IMG/VR virus record: IMGVR_UViG_3300037493_001560
Coordinates: 1-40,739 of that record
Direction: 5' to 3' (one strand)
Source of the DNA: a virus
Length of the DNA: 40,739 nt
Translations under genes and position numbers: made by a program
The notes under the pieces: model-generated
The model's input: the letters and a program-made list of their open reading frames with translations, nothing else
The model's database searches: none
Told to the model about the DNA's origin: nothing
Shown here: positions 25,690 through 32,519 of the stretch, in pieces
Layout of the letters: each line of letters starts with the position of its first letter
Position numbering within the stretch: the stretch's first letter is position 1

Positions 25690-26249
25690 TCCTCATACTC
25701 CTCTGTTGATTTACGGTATTCGTCCTCACACTCAAGGGCTTTGATTATGTCGTAGTGCGCGTCGTTGAGTATGCCCTCAACTGTTTTTATCCAATGGCTA
25801 ACATTGTTTGCGCCCTCGGCTTCTATTAGCTCGTTGATAGGTAACCCCACAAATAGTCCAGACGCAAACACATAATCATGCCCATACGCTTCATCGTCAA
25901 AGCGATATTCATTCCCATTCTCATTGCGTAAGGCGTCCCATGTAACTATATACAGTCGTTCGCGTAGCACCTCGGTCATCACTGCTGATGCGTTCATAAG
26001 CACATCGTGGTGTTCTGTAAAGAACTTTGCATTAGGTCGCAATGTCCCCTTACTCGCGCAGGTTCTGCGATACAGGTCGAAACATACATCTTTCTTTTCA
26101 ATGTCAATCCCATACTCATTGTCGAGGTAAGTGCATTGGTCATCTAATATCCAATCCCACCAATCGTAGTCGTCATCTTGCATAGCGCAAAATTCCTCGT
26201 AACTTGGTACAGACACTGGTTCTGCGTTACTTGTAGATGCGTCGCTCAT
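25668..26249 (-). CDS. Acidic hypothetical protein, 193 aa
   Basis: 193 residues, very acidic and Trp/Tyr-rich, with DDDYDWWDWILDD (about 25-37). AGGAG lies 9 bases before ATG 26249. The rest is alternating helix and strand with no catalytic motif seen. The start overlaps the 47-residue HTH-like gene by 23 bases. Function unknown. Confidence 0.65.
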   Translation of the reverse strand: MSDASTSNAEPVSVPSYEEFCAMQDDDYDWWDWILDDQCTYLDNEYGIDIEKKDVCFDLYRRTCASKGTLRPNAKFFTEHHDVLMNASAVMTEVLRERLYIVTWDALRNENGNEYRFDDEAYGHDYVFASGLFVGLPINELIEAEGANNVSHWIKTVEGILNDAHYDIIKALECEDEYRKSTEEYEEWIRANY

Positions 26250-26370
26250 AATGTGTTACTCCTAACCATGATTTAACGGTATGTGTCCGCTTGTGTATAA
26301 GTCTTGCTATGTTCTTATACGGAACACCCTCGCACTTTAATTTCAAAAACCTACTCGGGTCGATAGTCAT
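26227..26370 (-). CDS. Small HTH-like protein (47 aa)
   Basis: 47 residues starting MTIDPSRFLKLKCEG. The segment VPYKNIARLIHKRTHTVKSW reads like a helix-turn-helix of the kind that chooses a recognition helix after an 'IA..I' helix. It is basic. The ATG overlaps the preceding stop by ATGA (26367-26370), with GGGAGGC upstream. DNA-binding is inferred. Confidence 0.58.
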   Translation of the reverse strand: MTIDPSRFLKLKCEGVPYKNIARLIHKRTHTVKSWLGVTHYERRIYK

Positions 26371-26591
26371 ACTGCCTCCCTAATTGCTTGTAGTGCCTTA
26401 TCAGTTAAGCGATAGGTAGTTCGTGCATATGTTGCAGTCCCTTGTTGTAAATACTTATCATCTGTGTATTTACTTAACACAAAGAACTGAAGCATGTCGG
26501 CATCGTCTAGTTCACCGAACGTTACATACTCTTGCCCAAACATCAATGCCCACATGCTTAGCCCATCAAGGGCTTTTTTAGGTATCGTCAT
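26367..26591 (-). CDS. Small winged-helix-like protein
   Basis: 74 residues. A Leu-rich helix (MWALMFGQ), then a segment ending TTYRLTDKALQAIREAV that resembles the wing and last helix of small winged-helix proteins. Its ATG shares one base with the stop of the VWA-metallopeptidase gene, so it belongs to that cistron and may serve it. Function inferred weakly. Confidence 0.6.
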   Translation of the reverse strand: MTIPKKALDGLSMWALMFGQEYVTFGELDDADMLQFFVLSKYTDDKYLQQGTATYARTTYRLTDKALQAIREAV

Positions 26592-27814
26592 TAGAAGTCC
26601 CCCTCCACATCAATACGCACTGTCCTGCCGTGCGGTGCTACTACGTCCGTAGTCATTATCCATAGTGATGGGATATCGAACACAGGGAAACTATCCACAT
26701 AGCCATCGCTAATCATAAGCAAGCACTCGTGGTTCATAGTCTTGTTAGCGGTTAGCCAGTCGGCAACACACTGTGGGCTAGTGCCACCCCCACCCTTAGC
26801 GCGTAGCACATTGTCGATATTGTCATACTGACCTTGCTCGAAAGACTGCACACTACACACCTCGTTATCCCACCAAATCACATCAAGCCCTGCAGGGTTA
26901 ATCTCTACGCATAACTTCTTAACCTCACCCATGCTACGCGCTATGATGTCGCCACCGATACTACCCGAGGCGTCAATCCCCACTGCAAGTCGTCCGCATG
27001 TTGTTGATACTGCGCTAGGGAAGTAACCGACATGGAACATGCGTCTGTTAATCTTAGACCAACTGCTCTCGTCGCGCCCTGCCATGACTTGCTTGAGGAA
27101 CTCTGCCATCTCTTTCTTGTAGTCCACCTTGCCGTCGAGCATGCCGTCGAATAGTCGTGATTGATTGCCGTCCATCTTGCCTGCCAATGACTTACCTTGA
27201 CGGATAGCAATCTCGATATCTTTCTCTAGGCTAGCTTTCTCGTCATCGGATAGGTCGCCACCCTCCCAGTCATGCTCGTCAGTGCCACCCGATTTAGGGT
27301 AGCCCTCGGTAATCTCGTTACCGTTATTATCTTTAGGCTTATCACCTTGACCACCGCCACCATCACCGCCATCGCCACCCTCATCGTCGCCTTGTTCCTT
27401 ACCCTCGAGGTCTTTGAATATCGCGGTAACTGTCCAACCATAATACTTAGGATTGTATAGCCCACCCTTAATCATCTTGATAAAACCCTTACGCGCATCT
27501 TGCTTGATAAGCTCACCGTTAATCCAGTAATCACACGCGGCATTAGCGCGTTGCCCATCTAAGGTATGCATAGCTTTGTATACATACATGTGCCGTGCCA
27601 TCTTGTGCATGTTCTCATGCAAGATAAGAAAGCGTAGCTCGGGGTCGGGCAAGTCATTGCAGAACTCTGCGCCATACCACACATTCTTACCATCAGTGCA
27701 TGCTGTCGGGGTGGCATCAACTTTCCATGTGCCGAAGCACAGAACACCACTCATTGCTACCCAGTCGGGGTTACCCATTATGGATATGTATTGCTTTTTG
27801 ATTTTCTTAACCAT
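26591..27814 (-). CDS. VWA-like metallopeptidase-type protein (DUF2201 type)
   Basis: 407 residues. An N-terminal zincin-like domain contains H66-E-N-M-H70 (HExxH) and a downstream ANAACDYWING helix. A Gly/Asp-rich linker (about 145-185) leads to a C-terminal VWA domain with a complete MIDAS start, D281-A-S283-G-S285. This architecture is known from proteins encoded beside MoxR AAA+ ATPases, and a MoxR gene lies 1 kb upstream here. MoxR/VWA pairs act as chaperone-like machines that remodel or activate target complexes; the phage target is unknown. AAGGAG precedes ATG 27814, and a copy of the dispersed palindrome lies 18 bases further upstream. Confidence 0.87.
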   Translation of the reverse strand: MVKKIKKQYISIMGNPDWVAMSGVLCFGTWKVDATPTACTDGKNVWYGAEFCNDLPDPELRFLILHENMHKMARHMYVYKAMHTLDGQRANAACDYWINGELIKQDARKGFIKMIKGGLYNPKYYGWTVTAIFKDLEGKEQGDDEGGDGGDGGGGQGDKPKDNNGNEITEGYPKSGGTDEHDWEGGDLSDDEKASLEKDIEIAIRQGKSLAGKMDGNQSRLFDGMLDGKVDYKKEMAEFLKQVMAGRDESSWSKINRRMFHVGYFPSAVSTTCGRLAVGIDASGSIGGDIIARSMGEVKKLCVEINPAGLDVIWWDNEVCSVQSFEQGQYDNIDNVLRAKGGGGTSPQCVADWLTANKTMNHECLLMISDGYVDSFPVFDIPSLWIMTTDVVAPHGRTVRIDVEGDF

Positions 27815-27832
27815 GATATATCTCCTTAGTAA

Positions 27833-27850
27833 TCCTCTTATATAAGAGGA
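27833..27850. repeat. Dispersed palindrome, copy 1
   Basis: TCCTCTTATATAAGAGGA, a perfect 18-bp palindrome in the 55-base gap before the VWA-metallopeptidase gene. It shares the 14-bp core CTCTTATATAAGAG with four other exact copies. Confidence 0.85.
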
Positions 27851-27869
27851 AGTTTATATTAACTACTTA

Positions 27870-28730
27870 CTACCAACCCAACTTGTCGTGCAATGTATCA
27901 ACGCTAGCCTTTACCTTATTACGCAGACCATCAGAACTCTTGAGGTCGTCAGTCGTAACACCCATCAGTGCCTCCTCTAGTTTCTGTCTAGCCCAGTCAA
28001 GGTCGGGGTCGTTGGTTACATTCATTACCTTGAGCATTTCGCATAGCTCTACTGCGTTATCTAAGACGCTGTCGTATATCTTTTTCTTACCGCCATCGTC
28101 ATTGTCCGCATAGCGTTCGCTGATATGCTTAGTAACTTTATACAATCTATCCCATAGGTCGCCCATTGCCTGTGCTGTGCGTTCCTCATACACTCGCGCA
28201 TACTCTTTGCTTAGCTCATCTGCAATGTCATGACCTACATCTACTCGGAAATCACCGCGTTCAGGTAACGGCACGAAACAGAACTTGAAGTTGAACCTGT
28301 CCAAGATAGTGTGGGCATCGGGATACTCACTGCGGTCGAACATAGTCCCCATGCGAAACGCTTGCGCTGATACCAAGCTCGGATAGATTACCGCGAAGTC
28401 ATTGGCTAACTGGCTCATCTCTCCAGCCTTGGTGTTTAGCCAGTCCTTTACTGGTATGAAGTTACGGATATCACACAGACGCTGACCGCCATCATTCCAC
28501 GGCAATGTCTTAGCGTAGAACTCCACGCGAGTGTTGGCTACCCACTTCTGTATCTTTTCCAACTGCTCGACGCCTGCGAACAATGACTTGTTGAAACGCC
28601 CTGCTTGGTCGTCCGCACCTTTGGCTGTCGTTACTTCTTTAGAAACTTTCTTATCTAGTTTGCGAAAGCTAGGCACACTGATGTTTAGCTCGCATAGTAT
28701 TGCTTGATTGCTTAAGTTGATTTTGTCCAT
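27870..28730 (-). CDS. MoxR/VWA-module partner protein (DUF3150-like)
   Basis: 286 residues, mostly helical and soluble. AGGAG lies 8 bases before ATG 28730. An N-terminal helical part (MDKINLSNQAILCELNISVP) is followed by a middle domain with FNFKFCFVPLPERGDF (near 145-160) and long C-terminal helices. Length, helical content and location between a MoxR ATPase and a VWA protein resemble DUF3150 proteins of such clusters; I recall this as an association and could not test it. Likely an adaptor or substrate of the ATPase. It is bracketed by palindrome copies on both sides. Confidence 0.72.
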   Translation of the reverse strand: MDKINLSNQAILCELNISVPSFRKLDKKVSKEVTTAKGADDQAGRFNKSLFAGVEQLEKIQKWVANTRVEFYAKTLPWNDGGQRLCDIRNFIPVKDWLNTKAGEMSQLANDFAVIYPSLVSAQAFRMGTMFDRSEYPDAHTILDRFNFKFCFVPLPERGDFRVDVGHDIADELSKEYARVYEERTAQAMGDLWDRLYKVTKHISERYADNDDGGKKKIYDSVLDNAVELCEMLKVMNVTNDPDLDWARQKLEEALMGVTTDDLKSSDGLRNKVKASVDTLHDKLGW

Positions 28731-28769
28731 CTCGTTCTCCTGTTATTTGATTGACACTGGGTCTTGAAA

Positions 28770-28787
28770 TCCTCTTATATAAGAGGA
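28770..28787. repeat. Dispersed palindrome, copy 2
   Basis: TCCTCTTATATAAGAGGA, identical to copy 1 over 18 bases. It lies between the MoxR stop and the start of the 286-residue protein gene. Confidence 0.85.
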
Positions 28788-28795
28788 AATCCCCA

Positions 28796-29866
28796 TTAGA
28801 TAAACTCTTTAGTGAATGATGTAACCCAGTCGCGCATTGCTTGACTACGCATAGCGATGGTCGGCTTGCTCTTGAATATCATGCGTCCTGTTACGGCTTG
28901 TATCTCCGCCTCAAGCCTGCACATGTAAGTAGTCGTAGCATCTGCGTTGTCATTGTCTAGTCCCGAAGCTAGGCGAGTAGCTAACAACAACTGACTAGCT
29001 AGGCTGTCTGGTACACGCGCTTGGTCGGGTGTCTTATATATAGATGACCGCGTAGGTAGGCTGTCTGCTAGCTCTACTGTTGCCCATAATTCACCAGTAG
29101 CAGGTGCGCCTATCGCACCACATATATGCGCCATTGCTTGCGGTCTAGTTAGCTTGCCTGCCTCCATCATGTTGAGTGTGTTACTGGCAAACCAAAAGCT
29201 ACGATTAGAACAAAACGCGCCTGTGTTGCTGTTAGGATTGAACACATACTTATTGGTCTTGCGTTCCTCCTCCGTCATGTCCACATAGCTAGCGCACACC
29301 TCGGGGTTCTCACCAATGAAATACAGTAGCGTTCCGTTCATACCTCGCGCAGTCCCGAACTCAACCACATCAGTAGCAGGGGGCTTGCTCACATGATTGA
29401 CATGCACACGATTATTCAAGAGTGCTTGGAATGTATCGCCCACACCATCGGTCGTTAGGTTACTGGTAGCAAATACTATAGAACCCTTTGGAATTGGTTT
29501 GTCTGACACCGTGCGTTCTAGCAAGAACCTAGTAATCATCGGCTTGGTAACGCCCGACATTTTGCCTATCTCGTCCACCATGTATAACTGTGGCTTGTCG
29601 CTGTCCAAGTGCCAACGCTGATGGTATGCGTTATGTGTTACACCATCTACCACGCTAGGCATATAGAAGTCGGGGAAGTCTAGCAAGGGTGCGTCTAGAT
29701 ACACGCACTGGTCATCACCCCAACCAAGTTTGGCTAGTATCTCGTGGCGGATTGAACTCTTACCAATGCCTGGCTCGCCCAGTAAAATTGTTGTCGTTAC
29801 ATCACCTGTTGCCGCAATGATTGAAGCCGCATCGGCTAGTGTTATTACATTATTGATACCATTCAT
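28796..29866 (-). CDS. MoxR-family AAA+ ATPase
   Basis: 356 residues. Walker A is GEPGIGKS (30-37), Walker B LYMVDE (94-99), and a sensor I VFATSN (131-136) follows; the core ends near residue 220, followed by a helical lid and a C-terminal extension. It belongs to the MoxR/CbbQ type that works with VWA-domain partners. The ATG overlaps the preceding small gene by ATGA (29863-29866), with AAAGGAG upstream. It should form a hexameric ring that remodels a target via the 286-residue and VWA proteins. Confidence 0.9.
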   Translation of the reverse strand: MNGINNVITLADAASIIAATGDVTTTILLGEPGIGKSSIRHEILAKLGWGDDQCVYLDAPLLDFPDFYMPSVVDGVTHNAYHQRWHLDSDKPQLYMVDEIGKMSGVTKPMITRFLLERTVSDKPIPKGSIVFATSNLTTDGVGDTFQALLNNRVHVNHVSKPPATDVVEFGTARGMNGTLLYFIGENPEVCASYVDMTEEERKTNKYVFNPNSNTGAFCSNRSFWFASNTLNMMEAGKLTRPQAMAHICGAIGAPATGELWATVELADSLPTRSSIYKTPDQARVPDSLASQLLLATRLASGLDNDNADATTTYMCRLEAEIQAVTGRMIFKSKPTIAMRSQAMRDWVTSFTKEFI

Positions 29867-30123
29867 TTTGTTTCTCCTTTGGTTGAATTAACTAATACTT
29901 GCTCTTCCTCTACTTCTACTGCATCAATTTCAAAGTTATTGCCATCGATTATGTCGTCAAGCCCATAAGAATGGTCGTGTGCAATTTCCCACGCCTCGTC
30001 ATCATCGTGCGCTTGGATTTTTACCCTGTAAGTTACTTCCTCTCGCGCATACACATAATAGGTTTTTAATCCTACTAACTTATCTACTGCTGATTGCACT
30101 ACTTCATCGGTTGTATCAGTCAT
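29863..30123 (-). CDS. Small paralogous protein B
   Basis: 86 residues. Residues 12-72 align with the upstream 73-residue protein: both have AVDKL-x-G, then a Y-x-V strand, a DD-x-x-x-A-x-x-I/IA segment, and an acidic end (DHSYGLDDI versus DHIYTWEDL). The pattern resembles small phage alpha/beta domains of the DpnD/PcfM-like kind. GGAG precedes ATG 30123. Coupled by ATGA to the MoxR gene, suggesting a joint role. Confidence 0.7.
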   Translation of the reverse strand: MTDTTDEVVQSAVDKLVGLKTYYVYAREEVTYRVKIQAHDDDEAWEIAHDHSYGLDDIIDGNNFEIDAVEVEEEQVLVNSTKGETK

Positions 30124-30337
30124 TCTCTATCTCCTCTATGTGGTCAATCTCTACATCACCTTGATAGCTCAAGTCCTCCCATGTGTATATGTGGTCTTGT
30201 GCTATCTGCTCGGCTCTTTCTCGGTCATCGGTCTTAACTACTATGTTGTAATAGCCTGTCATCCGCACCGCAACGGTATAGGCTCTGATACCCATAAGTT
30301 TGTCTACCGCCTGTTCTGTTTTGTCTGTATTTTCCAT
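30116..30337 (-). CDS. Small paralogous protein A, first gene of MoxR operon
   Basis: 73 residues, MENTDKTEQAVDKLMGIRAYTV at the start. Tandem paralogue of the next gene, which it overlaps by 8 bases. GAAAGGA lies 7 bases before ATG 30337. It is the first open frame after the long leader that starts near 30965. Function unknown. Confidence 0.68.
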   Translation of the reverse strand: MENTDKTEQAVDKLMGIRAYTVAVRMTGYYNIVVKTDDRERAEQIAQDHIYTWEDLSYQGDVEIDHIEEIEND

Positions 30338-30359
30338 TGCTATTCCTTTCGTTAAAAAG

Positions 30360-30373
30360 CTCTTATATAAGAG
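30360..30373. repeat. Dispersed palindrome, copy 3
   Basis: CTCTTATATAAGAG, 14-bp perfect core, 22 bases upstream of the first gene of the MoxR operon. In leftward transcripts it is followed by CTTTTTAA. Confidence 0.82.
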
Positions 30374-30384
30374 GATTGATTAAG

Positions 30385-30401
30385 ACGGTAGTCGCTACCG
30401 T
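30385..30401. promoter_or_regulatory. Short perfect hairpin in leader
   Basis: ACGGTAG (30385-30391), TCG loop, CTACCGT (30395-30401): a tight 7-bp stem in the untranslated leader just upstream of palindrome copy 3. It could pause or protect the transcript. Confidence 0.45.
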
Positions 30402-30787
30402 TTCGCCTATACAAGGCTCGTCAGTTAATCTTATTGTGTTTAGGCTCAAGCGTTATGAAGTGAGTTGGCTATTACACCTCGTCCACCTCTGCTCGTATTC
30501 ATGCCATGCACATTCCCATTTGGTATGCCACCCGTCAGTCGCACCACTTATCAGATACTTAATACTGGTCGTAACTTTTAACTCTTACTTGTTTTACCGC
30601 CTACACAGTAGCGGAACTTTATTATTACAAGATGTTGAACTACTATTCTCTGCGGAGTGCAGGGTTTCGTCGTAGCTTTTGCGTCATGCTTTGCTATCGT
30701 TGCTTGCTTACACAATTGCAACTTCGTGCACTTTTCTGTTTCTCGTATGTTCGTGCCAGTATGCGTATCTAACGCATGGATTAAAAA

Positions 30788-30803
30788 CCTCTTATATAAG
30801 AGG
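30788..30803. repeat. Dispersed palindrome, copy 4
   Basis: CCTCTTATATAAGAGG, a 16-bp perfect palindrome followed by TTTTTAA in the leftward transcript, 24 bases downstream of the boxA-like element. Could act as a weak terminator or operator. Confidence 0.82.
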
Positions 30804-30827
30804 AATTTGGGGGGCATACTCACCAAA

Positions 30828-30840
30828 TTATTAAAGAACA
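30828..30840 (-). promoter_or_regulatory. rRNA-type boxA-like antitermination element
   Basis: The - strand reads TGTTCTTTAATAA, followed by TTTGG, close to the E. coli rrn boxA (TGCTCTTTAACAA) and to the form common in betaproteobacterial rRNA spacers. It lies about 130 bases after the predicted start site, after a stem (30895-30904 with 30858-30867). Stem-then-boxA is the order in rrn leaders. NusB/NusE binding is inferred. Confidence 0.5.
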
Positions 30841-30857
30841 AGGTCGCCTAAGCGCAA

Positions 30858-30904
30858 CATGTGCATGACAGAATGAAGCCTGCCAATAAGACTGCATGCA
30901 CATG
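30858..30904. repeat. Inverted repeat upstream of boxA in leader
   Basis: CATGTGCATG (30858-30867) and CATGCACATG (30895-30904), a perfect 10-bp inverted repeat with a 27-base loop. In the leftward transcript it precedes the boxA-like element and could be the boxB-like stem. Confidence 0.6.
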
Positions 30905-30971
30905 ATGGGCAATGCCGTAGCACCACCACCACAACTACTAAACTACTTAACCACTTCTTTAAAACAACTCC

Positions 30972-31000
30972 ATTGTAGCACACTTTGAAGCGTTTGTCAA
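30972..31000 (-). promoter_or_regulatory. Strong sigma70 promoter of the main early operon
   Basis: Perfect TTGACA (plus 30995-31000), 17-bp spacer, TACAAT (plus 30972-30977, 5 of 6 to consensus). It points leftward to the MoxR operon. It shares TTGACAAAC at the -35 and GC before the -10 with the promoter at 32559-32587, suggesting a common early-promoter type. Confidence 0.82.
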
Positions 31001-31050
31001 TCCCCATCGACCAGCTTCCGCTTTAAAATCAATGACTTAGCGTGATGTGC

Positions 31051-31534
31051 GTTCCATGTTCCAAATGTTCCCATCTACGCGGTCTATTTTTGGTGTTTTG
31101 TTTTTAAACTTGTTATGGATATGTGTTGTTTATAAACTCGTTATGGAGAAGTAGGTATGGGGAGAACTCGTAGTAATGTTCCAAATGTTCCAACGATGTT
31201 CCAAAAAAACTTATGCGTAAGTGCTTGAATAATAAGTAATGTTCCAAATGTTCCAAATGTTCCATGTTTTTTGAGAGTGAAAAGTAGATTACTGGCAAAA
31301 CACACTCCTCGACCAAGTTCCAACACAAAAATGCGCTTATATATCTTTTATAAACTTAATAGTAATATATTGATGGAACATTGCACGCGCTTTTGTCCGT
31401 GCCACGCCAGTCCTTGCTTATAGCCATGTTCCAATGGACAAAATTGCTTGGAACATTACAAAAACTTGGAACATTGCTTAAAAAATAGGCAACTGTTCGA
31501 GAACGCGTAGAACTTTTCGCTTGACTTTTGGAAC
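31051..31534. repeat. GTTCC box array, candidate replication origin or regulator array
   Basis: Fifteen copies of GTTCC or its complement lie within 484 non-coding bases. Direct GTTCC boxes start at 31051, 31058, 31067, 31178, 31187, 31198, 31241, 31250, 31259, 31317 and 31428; GGAAC boxes start at 31375, 31450, 31468 and 31530. Many sit in ATGTTCCAA units repeated every 9 bases (31178-31195, 31241-31266). Such iterons usually bind a replication initiator or a cooperative regulator. Confidence 0.7.
31333..31375. other. AT-rich segment, possible unwinding element
   Basis: A stretch of almost pure A/T with few G or C (TTATATATCTTTTATAAAC...TAATATATTGA) lies inside the GTTCC array. AT-rich DNA beside iterons is typical of replication origins; the role is inferred. 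Confidence 0.42.
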
Positions 31535-31603
31535 ATTTTTCGTGTCGATTGGCTCTGCGCTTGCGTTATACAGCCTAGTAAGTATCCACTAACATCGAAA
31601 AAG

Positions 31604-31617
31604 CTCTTATATAAGAG
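31604..31617. repeat. Dispersed palindrome, copy 5
   Basis: CTCTTATATAAGAG perfect 14-bp core, flanked by AAAAAG on the left and GATTT on the right, between the GTTCC array and the long inverted repeat. Confidence 0.82.
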
Positions 31618-31660
31618 GATTTCGTGCGCCATACGCGCATGCTAAAAACCTAGCCCACAG

Positions 31661-31759
31661 GAACCAGTGTCGTCGCTCGCCTGCTCGCTCGTTCACTCGG
31701 TTAAAAAGCAAACCTCGTTCACTCGCTCGCAGGCTCGCTTGCCCCTTTGACACTGGTTC
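31661..31759. repeat. Long inverted repeat with CTCG-rich loop
   Basis: GAACCAGTGTC (31661-31671) is the exact complement of GACACTGGTTC (31749-31759). The 77-base loop contains CTCGTTCACTCG twice in direct orientation (31688-31699, 31714-31725) and many CTCG words. The function is unknown; a cruciform, protein site or attachment-like element is possible. Confidence 0.62.
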
Positions 31760-31762
31760 TCG

Positions 31763-31794
31763 AAAAAAAACCACACCAGAATTAACTGGTGTGG
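31763..31794 (-). terminator. Rho-independent terminator of the 231-residue protein gene
   Basis: A 9-bp stem CCACACCAG (31771-31779) / CTGGTGTGG (31786-31794), 6-base loop, followed in the leftward direction by eight T (complement of 31763-31770). It ends the monocistronic unit that starts at 32559-32587. Confidence 0.87.
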
Positions 31795-31799
31795 CTTAA

Positions 31800-31815
31800 C
31801 CTCTTATGTAAGAAC
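31800..31815. repeat. Dispersed palindrome, degenerate copy 6
   Basis: CCTCTTATGTAAGAAC matches the repeat family except for G at 31808 and AC at the right end. It abuts the stop codon of the 231-residue protein gene and precedes the terminator. Confidence 0.55.
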
Positions 31816-32510
31816 TATTCCGGCTTGTTTATTTCAATACCCATTGAGGACATAAGAGCCACAATTTTATTTAGGTTTTTGTCTTTCGTTTCAACCATTA
31901 AGGCATAAGCGGATTTGATATACTTATTTTTCAATTCCTCGGCGCTGGATTTTTTTGGTTTAATTACTAGGTCTTTCAAACCTTTCAAACTTGGTTGCAT
32001 AGTGCGAGTGATAGGTTTTAATGATGCGCCGTTTTTCTTAAGCATTACATTCGCCTTTGCATTTGCTTCGTTTACTTTTTGCTTTGTTTCTACTGAAGCA
32101 TTCCAAGCTGTAAGCAATTCACCAGTTTTTGCCTTGCGTATTGCTAGCGATAAATCAATTGCTTGGCATGTTGCGCTTACATCAGACCGAAGAAAGCGAT
32201 TAGGGTATTTAGTTTTATCGCGTGTTTCGTTTAGCGTATTTAAAAAGCCTTTCACGCTATCGAATTGCAATGGTAAGCCTGCTAGCAATAAATCAGTTAA
32301 GCCGCCATTCAATGCCATGCCGTCTTTAGCATTGGTGAAATAATTGTCTAATGTTAGCACTGACAATGCGCGAGTGTTAGAAACCAATTCGCCTTTGAAA
32401 ATACTTTCGATAGTGTATTGCATTGGTTTTTTGCTTTCTGCTTTCATGCTTTCAATAGCATTGTTGAATTCAGAAGGTGTTGCATTTGGTTTTAGTTTAG
32501 GTGTAGCCAT
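31815..32510 (-). CDS. Stand-alone early protein, 231 aa (regulator/initiator candidate)
   Basis: 231 residues, basic and mostly helical, with a Lys-rich C-terminal half (NVMLKKNGASLKPITR, VIKPKKSSAEELKNK). A segment near residues 105-150 (RSDVSATCQAIDLSLAIRKA) may hold a DNA- or protein-binding helix pair. No family recognised. It is the only gene in its transcription unit, with a sigma70 promoter at 32559-32587, a leader half-site of the dispersed palindrome that also serves as ribosome binding site, and its own terminator. The immediate neighbour is the GTTCC array, so a replication initiator, regulator or abundant nucleoid-like protein are candidates. Confidence 0.75.
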   Translation of the reverse strand: MATPKLKPNATPSEFNNAIESMKAESKKPMQYTIESIFKGELVSNTRALSVLTLDNYFTNAKDGMALNGGLTDLLLAGLPLQFDSVKGFLNTLNETRDKTKYPNRFLRSDVSATCQAIDLSLAIRKAKTGELLTAWNASVETKQKVNEANAKANVMLKKNGASLKPITRTMQPSLKGLKDLVIKPKKSSAEELKNKYIKSAYALMVETKDKNLNKIVALMSSMGIEINKPE

Positions 32511-32519
32511 GATATTAAA

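Larger units (their letters stand above)
30338..30965 (-). ncRNA. Long untranslated leader of the early operon
   Basis: About 630 bases between the predicted start site of the promoter at 30972-31000 and the first gene. In transcript order it holds an inverted repeat (30895-30904 / 30858-30867), a boxA-like element (30828-30840), a hairpin AATTTGG (30804-30810) / CCAAATT (30823-30829), palindrome copies at 30788-30803 and 30360-30373, and a hairpin ACGGTAG/CTACCGT (30385-30391 / 30395-30401). No convincing gene lies on either strand. Whether a discrete RNA is made is unknown. Confidence 0.4.

Noticed and set aside
30337-30675. 112-codon open frame on the + strand
   Set aside because: It runs against the leader transcript, lacks a ribosome binding site and has a low-complexity hydrophobic, Ser/His-rich translation typical of a chance frame.
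30578-30841. 87-codon open frame on the - strand inside the untranslated leader
   Set aside because: No ribosome binding site, it spans the boxA-like element and a palindrome copy, and its composition is unlike the neighbouring proteins.
31113-31328. Open frames translating as repeated EHLEHLEH or GTFGTF
   Set aside because: These are the translation of the 9-bp GTTCC repeats in two frames, not genes.
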